Source of the DNA: Hippophae tibetana
Lineage: Eukaryota > Streptophyta > Magnoliopsida > Rosales > Elaeagnaceae
DNA length: 64,000 nucleotides
Direction: 5' to 3'
NCBI GenBank assembly: GCA_037013495.1
Contig: JAZDXN010000029.1
Span: 2,244,501 to 2,308,500, forward strand
Positions 46,332 to 57,813 of this stretch are shown here, one piece after another; position 1 is the stretch's first letter, and every line of letters starts with the position of its first letter. Position numbers and translations under genes: made by a program. The notes under the pieces were generated by a model. That model was not told the DNA's origin and made no database searches. It saw nothing but the letters and a program-made list of their open reading frames with translations.

Positions 46332-47062
46332 TTTAGTATCAAAAACTTGGTTGCTGAAAATAGGTTACCTATCTTCATCTATCTTTTTATGAATTTTAGA
46401 TTTTTCAAAAAGCATCCTTTGCTTGTTTTCTGCGTTCTTGAGTCACAAATCACAAAAAAAGAAATTTCATCCTTTTGTATCTTGTGTTTTCTTTCAATTT
46501 CATCATCGTTGTTTTCATATTTGGATTTTGTTTCATGGTTTTCTTTGAATTATTCTTATCTTTTTCTTGGTTTTTATTTATGTGTTCAATCTATCTTTGT
46601 TCTTAAAAAAAATGGCTACTGTTCAGTTTCAAAATTTTGTTTTTAAACAACCATAACTTTTGCCTCAGTTCTTGCAATTTTTGAGTCCAAATTCCACCAT
46701 TTACACCACTAACTGAGGGGTTAATGATTTGTCACAGCTTTTTGCGTTTGTTTGTTTCTTGTTCACTAGGGTTGCGAGTTTTTTTTGTGAAATTTATATT
46801 CACAGTAGGAGTAGCAGCAGTATGAAGAAAAAGAAAGAAAGGAGAACATAGTAGTATATTGTTCAAGAATCTAATTCTTGTTTTCTTGTTCTTGGTGAAA
46901 TTGGTTTTCCTTTATTTTGTTCTTGCTACCCAAGACTGATTTAGAAAAAAGGGAATCATAGTTGATCAAGAGTCATCCTTTAGAGTTCTCTTTGGTGAAG
47001 AGTCTTTCTTTAAAGTCCTCTTTGGTCAAGAGTCTTTCTTTAGAGTCCTCTTTGGTCAAGAA
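46332..47062 (+). other. CR2 leader, 3'-truncated
   Basis: It runs from the PBS to the minisatellite (about three units at 46965-47062), then stops; no gag follows. The 111-residue frame at 46311-46646 has no motif. Confidence 0.72.
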
Positions 47063-48786
47063 AAGAAATAGAAACTAGAGAACTTTCAAAAGAATTTGAC
47101 CTTGATTCTTCTCTTTACAAAGGTATAAATTTATATTTTATGATATTTTTTATGGTTTTTCATTTTTATTTTTATATACAATGTCATACTTTGGGTAGTT
47201 CTATGGAAATCTTATTGGAAATCCTATCCAAAACCAATGTGTACATATCTTATTTAAAACCATTTTACCAATCAGATTTGGATAAGTATCTTGTTGGAAA
47301 CCCTTATAGAACTTTATCATTTATAAGAAGCCTATGTAGTTCTGAGCCATGTGTCGACTGGTGGTTTCCTTCATGCAAATTTTTCTTATGTGAGAGTGTA
47401 TTGAGCTAAATTGTTCAAGTTCTCATTTCTTTAGTTATGTGTGATAAGTGGTGAACTATGTGTCCTACTTTGGTTTGTAGGTATTGTGATTGATTGGTTT
47501 CCTAAGTTGGGTGTTCAGATCTCGTCCATATTTTACATGACTAATATTTGTAATTGATCGTACTGCATTGAGTGGTGCTATCTTTGGAGGAAATTCTATT
47601 TGTGTGTGGAATAAAGTCATTATAGAGATAGCAAGGGAGGGTAGTAATAGATAGTTCAAACAGTGGTCCCAGCTGATAGAAGTGATAGAGGTTTTATTTC
47701 TATAAAGATTGTAAATGTTTTATTGCGTAGTAGATTTTTTTGCTACCGAGTGGTTGCTATAAGCAACATGATGATGTTACCATAAAGATATGGGTTCTAC
47801 ATGGGTTTATTTTGTTATATCTAGTGTTGTGCATGCTTTATTGTTTGGCTAATACAATCTAAGTTTAAATTGTGTATGTTTCTACATACTTAGGTTTAAA
47901 CTCTGATTAGAAAGCTTTTAATATTTATTTGTTCTTATTTGTACTATTGCTATGATTATCAATTAAGTGTTTATCATTTTTTTGTATGCATGTTTGGGTA
48001 TAATCCTTAAGATGTCAGTATCTTTTTAACCTGATTATGGATTGGGTTTTGGAATCCTTCATTGTTGTTGTGAATTTGAGTTTCTATCATGTATGTGCAA
48101 ACATACTAGATCTATACTCTGATTAGAAAGGTTATTTGTTTTATGTAGTTGATTGCTTTCTTTCATTTATTTGTTGCATGCCTATAGCTTTCTGCTTATT
48201 ACTTTTGTAGTATTATATTATTTGGCCTACTTCTTGAATAATTTATATTACTTCTGTTGTTTATATGCATGTAAGTTTGGAGTGAGTCTCAAAGTAGTCA
48301 ATATCTCCTTCCTTTGGTTGTGTAGTAGATATCAGACTCTTTCTCTTGATAAGTCATGTTTTGTTTGATTTCTTGCTATAAGAGTACAATCATTATTTCT
48401 CGAATATGTTCCCATATATGAGGTCTTTAAGTTATTGAAAATCCTTTTTAGCTTTTCAATTATATGACTATTTCGTATGGAATGTGTTGTTTGATATGTT
48501 TACGCATGCTGTTAGATAAGACATGAGCCTTTAAGGCACACTATCAGTAGTGTGTTTACCACAATTTGTTCTTCCTTATTACTAGTTGTTTTTGTTATGT
48601 GTTGAATTGAGCATGTTTTTTTAGTATCATTGTATTTTTTGCTTAATTTATGTTTGTCAGCCATTCTTGACCGAACAGGTATAGAGCTCGTGAAAAGATT
48701 CCATGAGTTGGCATCTCCACATCTTATATAGGTCTCAGTTATCAATTTGAGTCAAAAGAACAATTGACCTTCGTGCACTTGTTCCT
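47063..48786. other. Unassigned low-copy DNA
   Basis: I recognise no LTR, PBS or retroelement domain. Two loosely similar ~215-bp stretches start near 47875 and 48090 (both with CTCTGATTAGAAAG). The frame at 47140-47409 (89 residues) opens LVGNPYRTLSFI-like text without a family match. It could be intron or flank from a lost gene, or an unrecognised element. Confidence 0.45.
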
Positions 48787-49311
48787 ATGTATGGAATTCT
48801 GATTAAATATTTACCTAATGATGAAGGGAACACAAGTAACTCTCAAGCTACCTTCAAGGATCCTATAAGCTTTAATGTCAATATCACCATTGGTGACAAA
48901 AAGGTGGTAAATGTTATGTTAGATCTAGGTGTAAGTGTTAATTTATTCCCTTATTTATTATACTTGAAATTAGGAGTGGGGGAGTTGAAACCCACAACCA
49001 TGCCCTTACAATTAGCTACTAAATCTCTAATATATCCAAAGGGCATGCTAAATGACTTAATGATACAAGTAGATAATCTTGTCATACCTATAATTTTTGT
49101 AACTTTAGATGGGTATGAGACCCTAAAACTGGACATGGAGCATAATATCCTTCTTGGTAGGCCATTCGTGGCCCCAACAAATAAAATTGTTGATATCCAT
49201 AATGAGAGTCTATCAATGATAGTCTTAGGAGAGTCTGTACATTTTCAAGTACATTCAGACTCAAACTCAATGACGAGGGGAACATTGAGTAAATTAAACT
49301 CCAAATCATAG
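48787..49311 (+). pseudogene. Athila/Tat-type retropepsin fragment
   Basis: A 174-residue open frame contains VMLDLGVSVNLFPYLLYLKLGVGELKPTT in pieces matching the DLGxSxN and GLGELKPT pattern of Athila/Tat Ty3/gypsy proteases, then LILGRPF-like LLGRPFVAP. In these elements the protease releases Gag and Pol. No RT follows. The next bases (TTGCTAAGATGTTAAACTAAG) resemble a motif in family A at 4150, hinting that this came from a family A relative. Confidence 0.7.
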
Positions 49312-50657
49312 TCCTCCCAAACGAAATCTTGCTAAGATGTTAAACTAAGCTCTAAGGTCACTTATAAAAAAAATTATTATTATTTGTTACTTAGATTTGT
49401 ATTTCTTTTTATTTTTGTTTTGATTTAATAAAAAAATATTTGTTTGAATTGAGCCATGGCATGATTTATTTGAGCCATGGCATAGAGCTCTCAGATGAAA
49501 TTTTGGGTTGGAGAAATTTATTTTGTGTCGTGGCATGATTTTTCTATACATCGTGACACATAAGTCTAGGATCATTTATACTGGGAAATGAATTCTTGAC
49601 AACATAATGAAAAGTATGGATATATCCAAAAACTTTCCTGTGAAAAATTAGTTCGAATGGAAAAAATTGAAAAATCTCTATGTACCTCACTAAAAAGTTT
49701 CCGATATGTTGTTACCACCTCACTACACTTCATCACCACCTCAATATACCTCGCCACCATTACTGGTGAACTCCATTGCTAGCTTGTTGGCAAGCTCCTC
49801 AAAATGGCTATAAAAGGGGCGAGTTTTACCCATTTTTCTCACACATTTTCCCTTATTCACTCATCTCTCTAAAACGTTCTCTCTCCAAGTTTTTTGGATT
49901 TTTTGACACATTTTTGAGGACATATCAATGATAAAATATCAAGGATTTTGTGTTCGAAAGCTTGATGGCGGAATAACTTTTCAGGTAGGGGTTCTTACTC
50001 TAACTTTTTAAATAACATGCATTGTTTTTATAAGGGTTAATTTCATGCAACATATGCTATGAATAAAAGTGGGAAACTAGATGCCATGATTTTATTAACA
50101 ATGTGATAATGTTAGAAATGTTGTTTAAAATGAGATACTCGTGATAAATGTTTTATTATTCATATATTGAAAAAGTTTTGTATATAAAATGAGTATCAAA
50201 TGTTGTTATGAAATGAACATTGAAAATGTGATATGGCATCTAAAATTTTGGATGCATGAATCATAAGAAATGGTTTATTTTATGGGGCGTTACCTGTATG
50301 TTGTCTTGTGTAGTATGCAACCCATGGGCTACAAGTTATAGCAGACAGATTTCGATAGACTACAAGCATGCATTTGTATCACATGTATCATCAGATGATT
50401 TTGTTCTACGGGGATGCTGAGACTACTATGATGAATTTTAAATTGACTTTATAAAATGTCTTGACTATAAATTTATGAATTTAAAATGAATTTTTTATTT
50501 TGATTAGAAAATCATTGAAGGGTACCCAAATTGTTTATAAAATTGATTTCAAATGATTTTTAAATTGAATTTTTCATGATTACTCAAGAAATTTCCTTTA
50601 AACATAATTTAAAATTTACCCTTTGATATCTCAAGTACCCATTTTTGAGGCGTGACA
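49312..50657 (+). repeat. Possible Del/Tekay-like LTR
   Basis: It contains GCCATGGCATGATT repeats (about 49454-49535), TATAAAAG at 49809-49816, a pyrimidine-rich leader, GGGGCGTTACC, CCATGGGCTACAAG, and ends GGCGTGACA. This order resembles Del/Tekay LTRs as I remember them, and parallels 7792-8155. The left edge is not defined, so solo status is unproven. No gene is seen. Confidence 0.4.
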
Positions 50658-50689
50658 TGAGGGATGTAAGCCAATGAGAGTAAAATGAT

Positions 50690-51601
50690 TGATGAGAATC
50701 ATGGAGCCATACAAATCCCATGTATACCAATCACAAGGTCAAGGAGGGCACAACTCAAGGAGGCTTTAAATGATCTCATTCAAGAGGTCATGCATAATCA
50801 AGGGGAGCCAAAATGGGAATGCAACGAGTGGGAAAAGCCTACCATGGAATTTACGGAAAAATTGGACTAGGAACATTGCACCTTTCTCACGCATTTTGGA
50901 CTGTTTTATTTTTCATCCCTTGGATGAAATCAAGGGTTGTGATGTAATATTTGCTAGGGTTTTCTTGGACATTACTATGCCATTTTTTTTGGAATATTTG
51001 GGTCTATTTTATTATTCAACCCTTGGATGAAATCAAGGGTTATGATTTAATATTTTCTAGGGTTTCCTTGTATCCTATATATACTAAAAAGCAGCTCAGT
51101 TGCCTCTAGTTCAAATATTAATGAAATTTGAATTTTGAAATTATTTGAGAGCTCATTCATGCTCTTTGTTCTACTTCAAGCAACTTATCTAGGGATTGGC
51201 AACCTTTCTAGCATTGTTTAGCATCCAAGCATTTGTGGTGAGTAATATCTATACTATTAGGGTGTTTTTATGCTATACTTATGATCGCCACACACGAAAT
51301 GTGTGCAATGAATACACAAGTATACATATCGTAACAAGTAATATTTTTGGCCATAAAAATTTTATATTTCAATATTTTGGCCATAAAAATACTATTTATT
51401 GAATAAAACAAGTAAATATTAAGTAAAAAAGTGCACTAATGACTTTACTTTCAGAGAGTCATCAACTTTTCAAGGAAACAACACCTCATTGTGGTGTCTT
51501 TCCCCTCAAATTAATGGTGAGTAATATCCATTGATTTGTGGAGAAACCATTTGCTATATAATCTGAAAATTAGCTAGGTCCTACCCCTTTGGTTCATATC
51601 A
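50690..51601 (+). repeat. CR1 5' LTR with Pol-tail frame and an insertion
   Basis: It runs TGATGAGAATC to TTCATATCA. A frame at 50685-50870 reads through PITRSRRAQLKEALNDLIQEV, the Pol C-terminal tail as it would lie in the 3' LTR. About 190 bp at roughly 51270-51465 are absent from other CR1 LTRs and include two copies of TTGGCCATAAAAAT. Confidence 0.85.
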
Positions 51602-51603
51602 TT

Positions 51604-51615
51604 TGGTATCAGAGC
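51604..51615 (+). other. CR1 primer binding site, tRNA-Met type
   Basis: TGGTATCAGAGC is the standard complement of plant initiator tRNA-Met, two bases after the LTR. Confidence 0.9.
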
Positions 51616-52415
51616 TTTTGGTGCTAATTATTGGATTCCTATCCTTTATTTTTGTTCTTGTCTAGTTTCTGGTACATACAAAATAAAAATCCATGTGTTG
51701 TATGCTTACTAAAATTTTAGTTTCCAAACCCTAAAAGTATTGTTCATCTTTGTTTCCACGATCTTCTGCATTTTTCATTGCATTTTTTGTTTGTTTTTGA
51801 TATTTCTCTACATTTTCCTGGAAGATCTATTGTAGTTTATGCAGAAATTTCATTTTCCCTTTTTGTCGTAATTAATGTGTTATTATTCATATCGTAAAAT
51901 TTCTCAATTTTATATTAAAGGTGTTGTATTGATTTACTATTAAGTTATTAGCATATTTGTTCAAAAGAAAAAAAAGAAAGGAGTGGAAAACATTTATTCA
52001 AAAAAATTTATTCAGAAACATTTATGCTAATTTCTAGTGAATGTTTGAATTCATAGTCCCAAGAACTTTACCCTATTATTATAAATGCCCAATTGTGTGT
52101 TGAGTTCTTTGTGGAAATTGTTATTTTTCCAATATTGTTGGTCTTTTGATTTTCCCTTGTGCTTAATTATTCTAGTCTAGGATCCTAAACACTTTGAGTT
52201 ATTTTCCTTTATCCTTTAACAAGTCGGGTATTGTGAACTACCTTTTGGGTGTTTGATAATTCTAAAAAAAATTTGGAATTCCTGGATTTGGTTGCTTTGA
52301 TTAGGAGCTAAGAGGGATTGAGCGATCAACCTGAGCACTAAACACGTGCGGTATTGAGTGAATTTACATTGGTTCTATTTTATTACACTAACCTCTTGTT
52401 GTTTAGAATTAAAAA

Positions 52416-53290
52416 AATTTCCAATAGGGGTAGTCCCAAAGAAAGACTAGATATGATGTTCATGATGAGGTCTTTGCAATAATCCTTTGAGAGGATGAAC
52501 AACTTGATGGTCGATTTGAATGAAAGATTGGAAAGGCAAGAAGATGCCTTAGTTGCTATACAACTAGAAACACCTCCGCCCAATGTTAGGGGGTTAATAG
52601 GCAAGCTCATATTGAAGATGATATTGAGGAAGAAGAAGGAAGAATACCTAGAAGAGGAAGAAATGGTAGAGGAGGTATGTGGAGACCCCTACCTAGGGCC
52701 CAAGATTGAGTTGATAGGGACCTAGGTAGTATAAAAATGAAGATACCACCATTCCAAGGAAATAATGACATGGAGTTATTTGAAGTGGGAGAAGAAATTG
52801 GAGCACATTTTTTAGTGCCATAACTACTCCATGGAAAAAAAGATAAAACTTGTTGTCATTGAGTTATCTAACTATGCTTGAAATTGGTGAGATCAATTGG
52901 TCATTAGTTGGAGGAGAAACCATGAAATTCCCATAGATAATTGGGAGGACATGAAGGCCATCATAGGGAAGAGGTTTGTCCCTAGCTACTACTATAGAAA
53001 GTTACACCAAGGATATAAGTCGTTTGATGAGTACTACAAGGAAATGGCGATGGCGATGTTAAGGCCTAATGTCGAAGAAGATAGGGAGGCCACAATGGCT
53101 AGGTTTCTTATTGGGTTGAATTTAGACATTGCCAACGTTGTGGAATTTCATCATTATGTGGAGATGAAGGATATGGTCCACATGGAAATTAAGGTAGAAA
53201 GGAAATTAAAGAAATGGAGTTATCGATCCTAACCATCGAAGTCTACTCCCATTACTTCAAAACCAAACCCTAGTCCTTGGAAGTCTAATG
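52416..53290 (+). pseudogene. CR1 gag, broken, start codon lost
   Basis: The position matching the ATG of the other copy reads ATT (near 52418). A stop follows near 52478 before RMNNLMVDLNERLERQ. The core resumes at 52736 (KIPPFQGNNDMEL) with stops near 52818, 52878 and 52888, and 52897-53232 is open (GKRFVPSYYYRKLH, REATMARFL). Bases 51616-52415 are untranslated leader. Confidence 0.85.
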
Positions 53291-54360
53291 AAAAAATAAG
53301 ATGAAAGAGCTAGTTCAAAACCAAGACTTGAGCATTACAAAACAAAAGAGATGGGGGCTAGCAATGACAAAGGTAAAATTGAAACCCCAACTTGTAATCA
53401 TGACATTTAGTATATTTTGGTGTCTTGGTAATGGTCATATAACCTCTCAATGTCCAAACAAGAAGGCAATGATCATCTTAGCTAGTGGTGAGGTGGAAAC
53501 CGATAAAGGAAGTGAAGAAGAAGAGATTCCACCTCTAGAGGAAGCTAGTGAAGAGGAGATAGGACCTATGGATGTTGAAGCAATTATAATAATGTGATCT
53601 TTGAGTGTTCAAGTCAAGGGGGATGACATTGAATAACAAAGAGATATCATCTATCACACAAGGTGTCATGTGAGCAAAAAGGTATGTAGTGTTATCATAG
53701 ATGGGGGAAGTTACACCAATATGGCAAGTACTACCTTAGTTTAGAAATTAGGGTTTCCTACATTCAAACGCCCTAAGCCTTAGAAGTTACAATGGTTATA
53801 GTAGGGAAGTGAATGTTGATAGGAAAGTATTAGTGAGCTTTTCCAATGGAAAGTACAAAATGAGGTGATGTGTGATTTGGTACCCATGCAAGTTGGGCAC
53901 ATCTTTCTAGGTAGGCCTTGGAAATATGATAGGAGGATTATGCATGATGAATATGGAAACAAGTATTCATTTATGAAGGATGGTGGAAACATCACACTTG
54001 TCCCCCATTCACCCAAGAAAGCATTTGAAGATCAAATGAAGATGGTTATGGAAAAGAAAAGAGCGAAAATGAAAAAAAAAAGATTGAAAAGGAAAAGAAA
54101 AGAAAAGAGTGAAAAGGAAAAAAAGGAGAGTGATACTAAAGAAAAGAATGAGAGAAAAAAAGAGTGACGAAAAAGGAGAGAAGAGTATCAAAACAAGAGA
54201 TAAAAAAAGTGCTAGTTTTTATGGTAAGGAAAGTAAGGTTAAGAGGGCTTTCTATTCAAAACAGCCCATACTTGTACTTTTGTACAAGGAGGCTAATTTT
54301 TCTCTTAAATATCTTAACGAATCTTTACCTAGTGCCATTGTTTCTCTTTTGTAGGAATTT
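53291..54360 (+). pseudogene. CR1 knuckle, protease and charged linker, broken
   Basis: The knuckle near 53412-53453 lacks its first Cys (IFWCLGNGHITSQC), so zinc binding would fail. The protease site VIIDGGSYTN is intact near 53693. 53865-54167 holds VGHIFLGRPWKYDRRI followed by an extreme Lys/Glu-rich linker (about 54040-54165). There is no continuous frame. Confidence 0.82.
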
Positions 54361-55663
54361 GAGGATGTGTTTCCTGAAAAGATTCTGGATGGGGTACCAC
54401 CATTAGTGGGATCGAGCATTAAATTGATTTAATATTGGGAGATTCTCTTCCAAACCGACCCACTTATAGGAGATTCAAAGGAAACTTGAAAAGTACTTGA
54501 CCAAAGGTCAAGTAAGGGAGATCCTAAGTCCATGTGTAGTTCTCGTGCTACTCATGCCCAAGAATGATGGATCAAGTATAATGTGTGTTGATTTCCAAGA
54601 CATCAACGACATTACGGTAAAATATCGACATCCTATCCCTAGACTAGATGACATGCTAGATGAGTTACATGGTTCTTGCATTTTTACAAAAAATGATTTG
54701 AGAAGTGGATATCATTAAATTAGGATGAAAGAGGGTGATGAATGGAAAACCACTTTTAAAACTAAGCATGGATTGTATGAGTGGTTAGTCATGCCCTTTG
54801 GTCTAACAAATGCACCTAGCACTTTTATGAGGCTTATGAATCATGTTCTGCGTGCATTTATTGGAAATTTTGTGGTTGTCTATTTTGATGATATTCTCAT
54901 TACAATAAAAATCTTGAAGAGCATGTCTTACATCTTAGGTATGTGCTTGAAATTTTGAGAAAAGAAAAACTATATGAAAATCTAAAGAAGTGTTGTTTTT
55001 GCATTGACAAGTTGATTTTTCTTGGTTTCGTTGTTAGTTCTAATGGAATAGAAGTGGGCGAGGAAAATGTTAAGGCTATTCAAGAATTTCCCACACCTAA
55101 ATCTTTCATTGAGGTTAGGAGCTTTCACGGTTTGAAAAGAATGTCTTACATCTAGTTTTTATCAAGGTTTGTCAAAGATTTTAGTTAGTTGTACCTCAAA
55201 CTGAGGTCATTAAAAAGCCTGTTGGTTTTAAGTGGGCAAGAATTAGGAGAGAGCCATTAAAACATTAAAGGATAGTTTATGTTATGCACCTATTTTATCT
55301 TTACCCGGTTTTTCTAAAGCCTTTGAAGTTGAGTGTGATGCATTAGGAATAGGTATAGGAGCTGTTTTGATGCAGCAACAACAACCTATTGCTTATTTCA
55401 GCGAGAAACTTCATAGAGCAGTCCTCAATTATCCAATGTATGATAAGGAGCTCTATTCCTTGGTTAGGACTCTGGAGGCATGGCAACATTACCTTTGGCC
55501 GAGGGAATTTGTAATTTATACCTATCACAAATCCCTAAAAGATTTGAGGGACAAAGGTAAATTGAATAGAAGGTATGCTAGATGGATGGAATTCATTGAG
55601 ACATTTTCTTATATTATTCAATATAAGAGAGGTAAGGATAATGTTGTAGCCAATGCTTTATGA
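54361..55663 (+). pseudogene. CR1 RT and RNase H, broken
   Basis: RT shows [42 protein letters not shown] and catalytic YFDD (54881-54892), with a stop at about 54718 and a shift after 54900. RNase H (55330-55663) shows [32 protein letters not shown] and [10 protein letters not shown]. The first RNase H Asp is kept, but the usual TDH reads TYH. Confidence 0.87.
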
Positions 55664-56640
55664 AGGAGGTATGCCTTACTTTTAACATTAAATGATAGAT
55701 TGTTAGGATTTTAATATGTTATGGAAATGTATACTGATGATGATGACTTCTCTATTGTTTACCATGCATGTGAAAATGCTTCTTTTGAATTTTTTTATAT
55801 ATTAGATGGATATTTATTTAAAGAAAATCAATTGTGTAAACCCAAATGTTCAATGCATGAATTGTTGATTAAGGAGGCCCATGAGGGAGGATTAATGGGG
55901 AATTTTGGAATTAAGAAGAATTTATATGTTTTGTGTGAGCAATTTTATATCCCAAAAATGAAGAGTGATGTAGCGAGAAAATGTTCTAGATGTATCACTT
56001 GTAAGAAAACAAAAACCAAACTCCTACCATACGGACTATATACTCCCTTTCCCATACTGAGCACACCTTGGGTAGATATTTCCATGCATTTTGTTTTAGG
56101 ATTACCTAGGTCTAAGAAGGGTAGAAACTCTATTTTTGTGGTTGTAGAAAGGTTTTCTAAAATGGCACACTTCATAGTGTGTCATGAAACCGATGATGCT
56201 ACTAATGTAGCAGAGTTGTTCTTTGGGGAGGTTGTTAGGCATCATGGAGTTCCTAGGAGCATTTTTTCTAATAAGGATGTTAAATTCCTTAACTATATTT
56301 GGAAAACTCTTTGGGCGAAAATGGGCATTAAACTCTTGTTTTCGACTACTTTATCACCCACAAACTAATGAAAAAACTGAGGTAGTCAATAAGACTCTGT
56401 CCACTTTGGTTAGGGCGGTAATAAAAAGGAATTTGAAAAATTGGAAGGATTGTTTACCTATTTTTGAATTTTCTTATAATCGAAGTGTGCATTAACCTAT
56501 TGATCATTCTCTATTCGAAATTGTTTATGGTTTCAATCCACTAACTCATTTGGAGTTATTACCTATTTCTATTTTAGAGAGGACTAACATGTATGACTTA
56601 AGTTTGTCAGAACATTAGTCTGAATCCAAACAACTTTCTT
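55664..56640 (+). pseudogene. CR1 integrase, broken and truncated
   Basis: The zinc finger keeps CSRCITCKK, but the second His is Asn (LMGNFG). The first catalytic Asp is His (ISMHFVLG, codon 56087-56089) and the next motif reads SNKD. The Glu region (KTEVVNKTL) follows after a frame shift near 56365. The C-terminal domain is missing; 56600-56710 is unassigned. Confidence 0.85.
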
Positions 56641-56710
56641 GTAGAGTCTATGATAAAAGTAGTGGCTTCTAAGTAAATTACTTGAGGGCATTATCTTGGT
56701 GGGTAGTTTG

Positions 56711-57083
56711 TGATATATCCCAATTAGAGAAGAACAAAAGGATTGTAAGAAGGGTGGTGTTTAGTTTATAATTCTCTGCCTTTCTTCCTTCTATTCATCA
56801 TGTTTAAATACATACAAAAGATGTTAACAAAATAGCAATAGCTTAAAAGGCAGAAAACACATGGATACAAAACAATTTTACACTTAGCATGACACACATG
56901 ATATCATGAAACTTTTCATTACACTTGGATCAACATGTAGCAGCTACACTTGGCACAATATAGAACATGGACATGCACATCTTATAGTTAATGGATGTAT
57001 AAATGTAGTAGATGCATACTTATGTTATATAGAAATATTTGGGATTATTTTTAGATATCCTTGATATACATCTTAACGTAACA
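56711..57083 (-). repeat. 3' LTR of Reina-like element
   Basis: On the minus strand a purine-rich AAAAGGGAGAGTAA precedes TGTTACGTTAAG, and the stretch ends GATATATCA at 56711. The ~373-bp size fits the short LTRs of Reina chromoviruses. There is no second LTR to confirm its edges. Confidence 0.6.
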
Positions 57084-57808
57084 TTACTCTCCCTTTTGGA
57101 GTGAACCTTGTCCTTAAGGTTTAAGAATCGTTCCTTTATTTTCTACGAATCCTCCCATATGGTTTCTTCTTTAGGCAAGTGTTTCCATTTAACAAGGCTT
57201 TCTTATAAGAACTTGGATCCTTTCTTTACTCATTATGAGTCTAAAATTGCCCCTGGCTCGTTGATGAGCTCTCCATCATCAGAAATTGGTATCAACTTAG
57301 AACTGGAAACTTGATCTTCATCGATGTGTTTCTTGAGCATGTACACATGGAAAAATAGATGTATATGAGAGCTTGAGGGTAATTTTAGTTTGTAAGTGAC
57401 ATGACCAATCTGTTCTTCAACTTCATAGGGTCCTTAATAGAGGCTTACAAGTTTTTGATAGGGCCTTTTAAACACTGATTGTTAATGGTAAGGATGTAAT
57501 TTTAGAAAGACAAGACAACCAATTCTGAATTCAATTTCCCTTAATCTTGCACCTACCTGTTGCTTCATATGGTTGTTTACAATAGACAAATATTCCTTAA
57601 GTTGTTTAAGTACTGCATCTCTATATACCAATTGTTGATCTACTTTATTAATAGGATAGGTTCCTTCATTATAATGTGGAATTGTAGGAGGAAGACATCC
57701 TAGATAGCCTCAAAAGGTGTCATTTTGATGGAAACAGGGTAAGTAGTGTTATACCGTAATCCAGCCCATGGAAGAAAAAAAGACCATTTATGGGGTTGTT
57801 GATGGATG
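57084..57808 (-). pseudogene. Reina-like integrase end and chromodomain
   Basis: From right to left: an integrase stretch with SFFLPWAGLRYNTTYP and MTPFEA (57700-57780), a GPY-like region (GPYEVEEQIGHV near 57430), VFHVxMLKKHI-type text, then a chromodomain core VKWKHLPKEETIWED at about 57150-57195. Chromodomains guide integration to marked chromatin. A stop lies shortly after WEDS. The upstream part continues at 59736 beyond a nested LTR. Confidence 0.8.
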
Positions 57809-57813
57809 AAGCA

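Larger units (their letters stand above)
50690..56640 (+). mobile_element. CR1 chromovirus, plus strand, 3' end missing
   Basis: It has a 5' LTR, intact PBS, then gag, knuckle, protease, linker, RT, RNase H and integrase in order, all with stops or shifts. Similarity fades near 56600 inside integrase and there is no 3' LTR before another element begins at 56711. It is the same family as 11337-18293. Confidence 0.88.

Noticed and set aside
48787..49311. Cellular aspartic protease gene
   Set aside because: The DLGxSxN and GRPF pattern fits Ty3/gypsy retropepsins, there is no signal peptide or second catalytic lobe, and it is surrounded by element debris.
53865..54200. Lys/Glu-rich coiled-coil protein
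   Set aside because: It follows the protease end in frame and equals the linker seen before RT in the other chromovirus copies.
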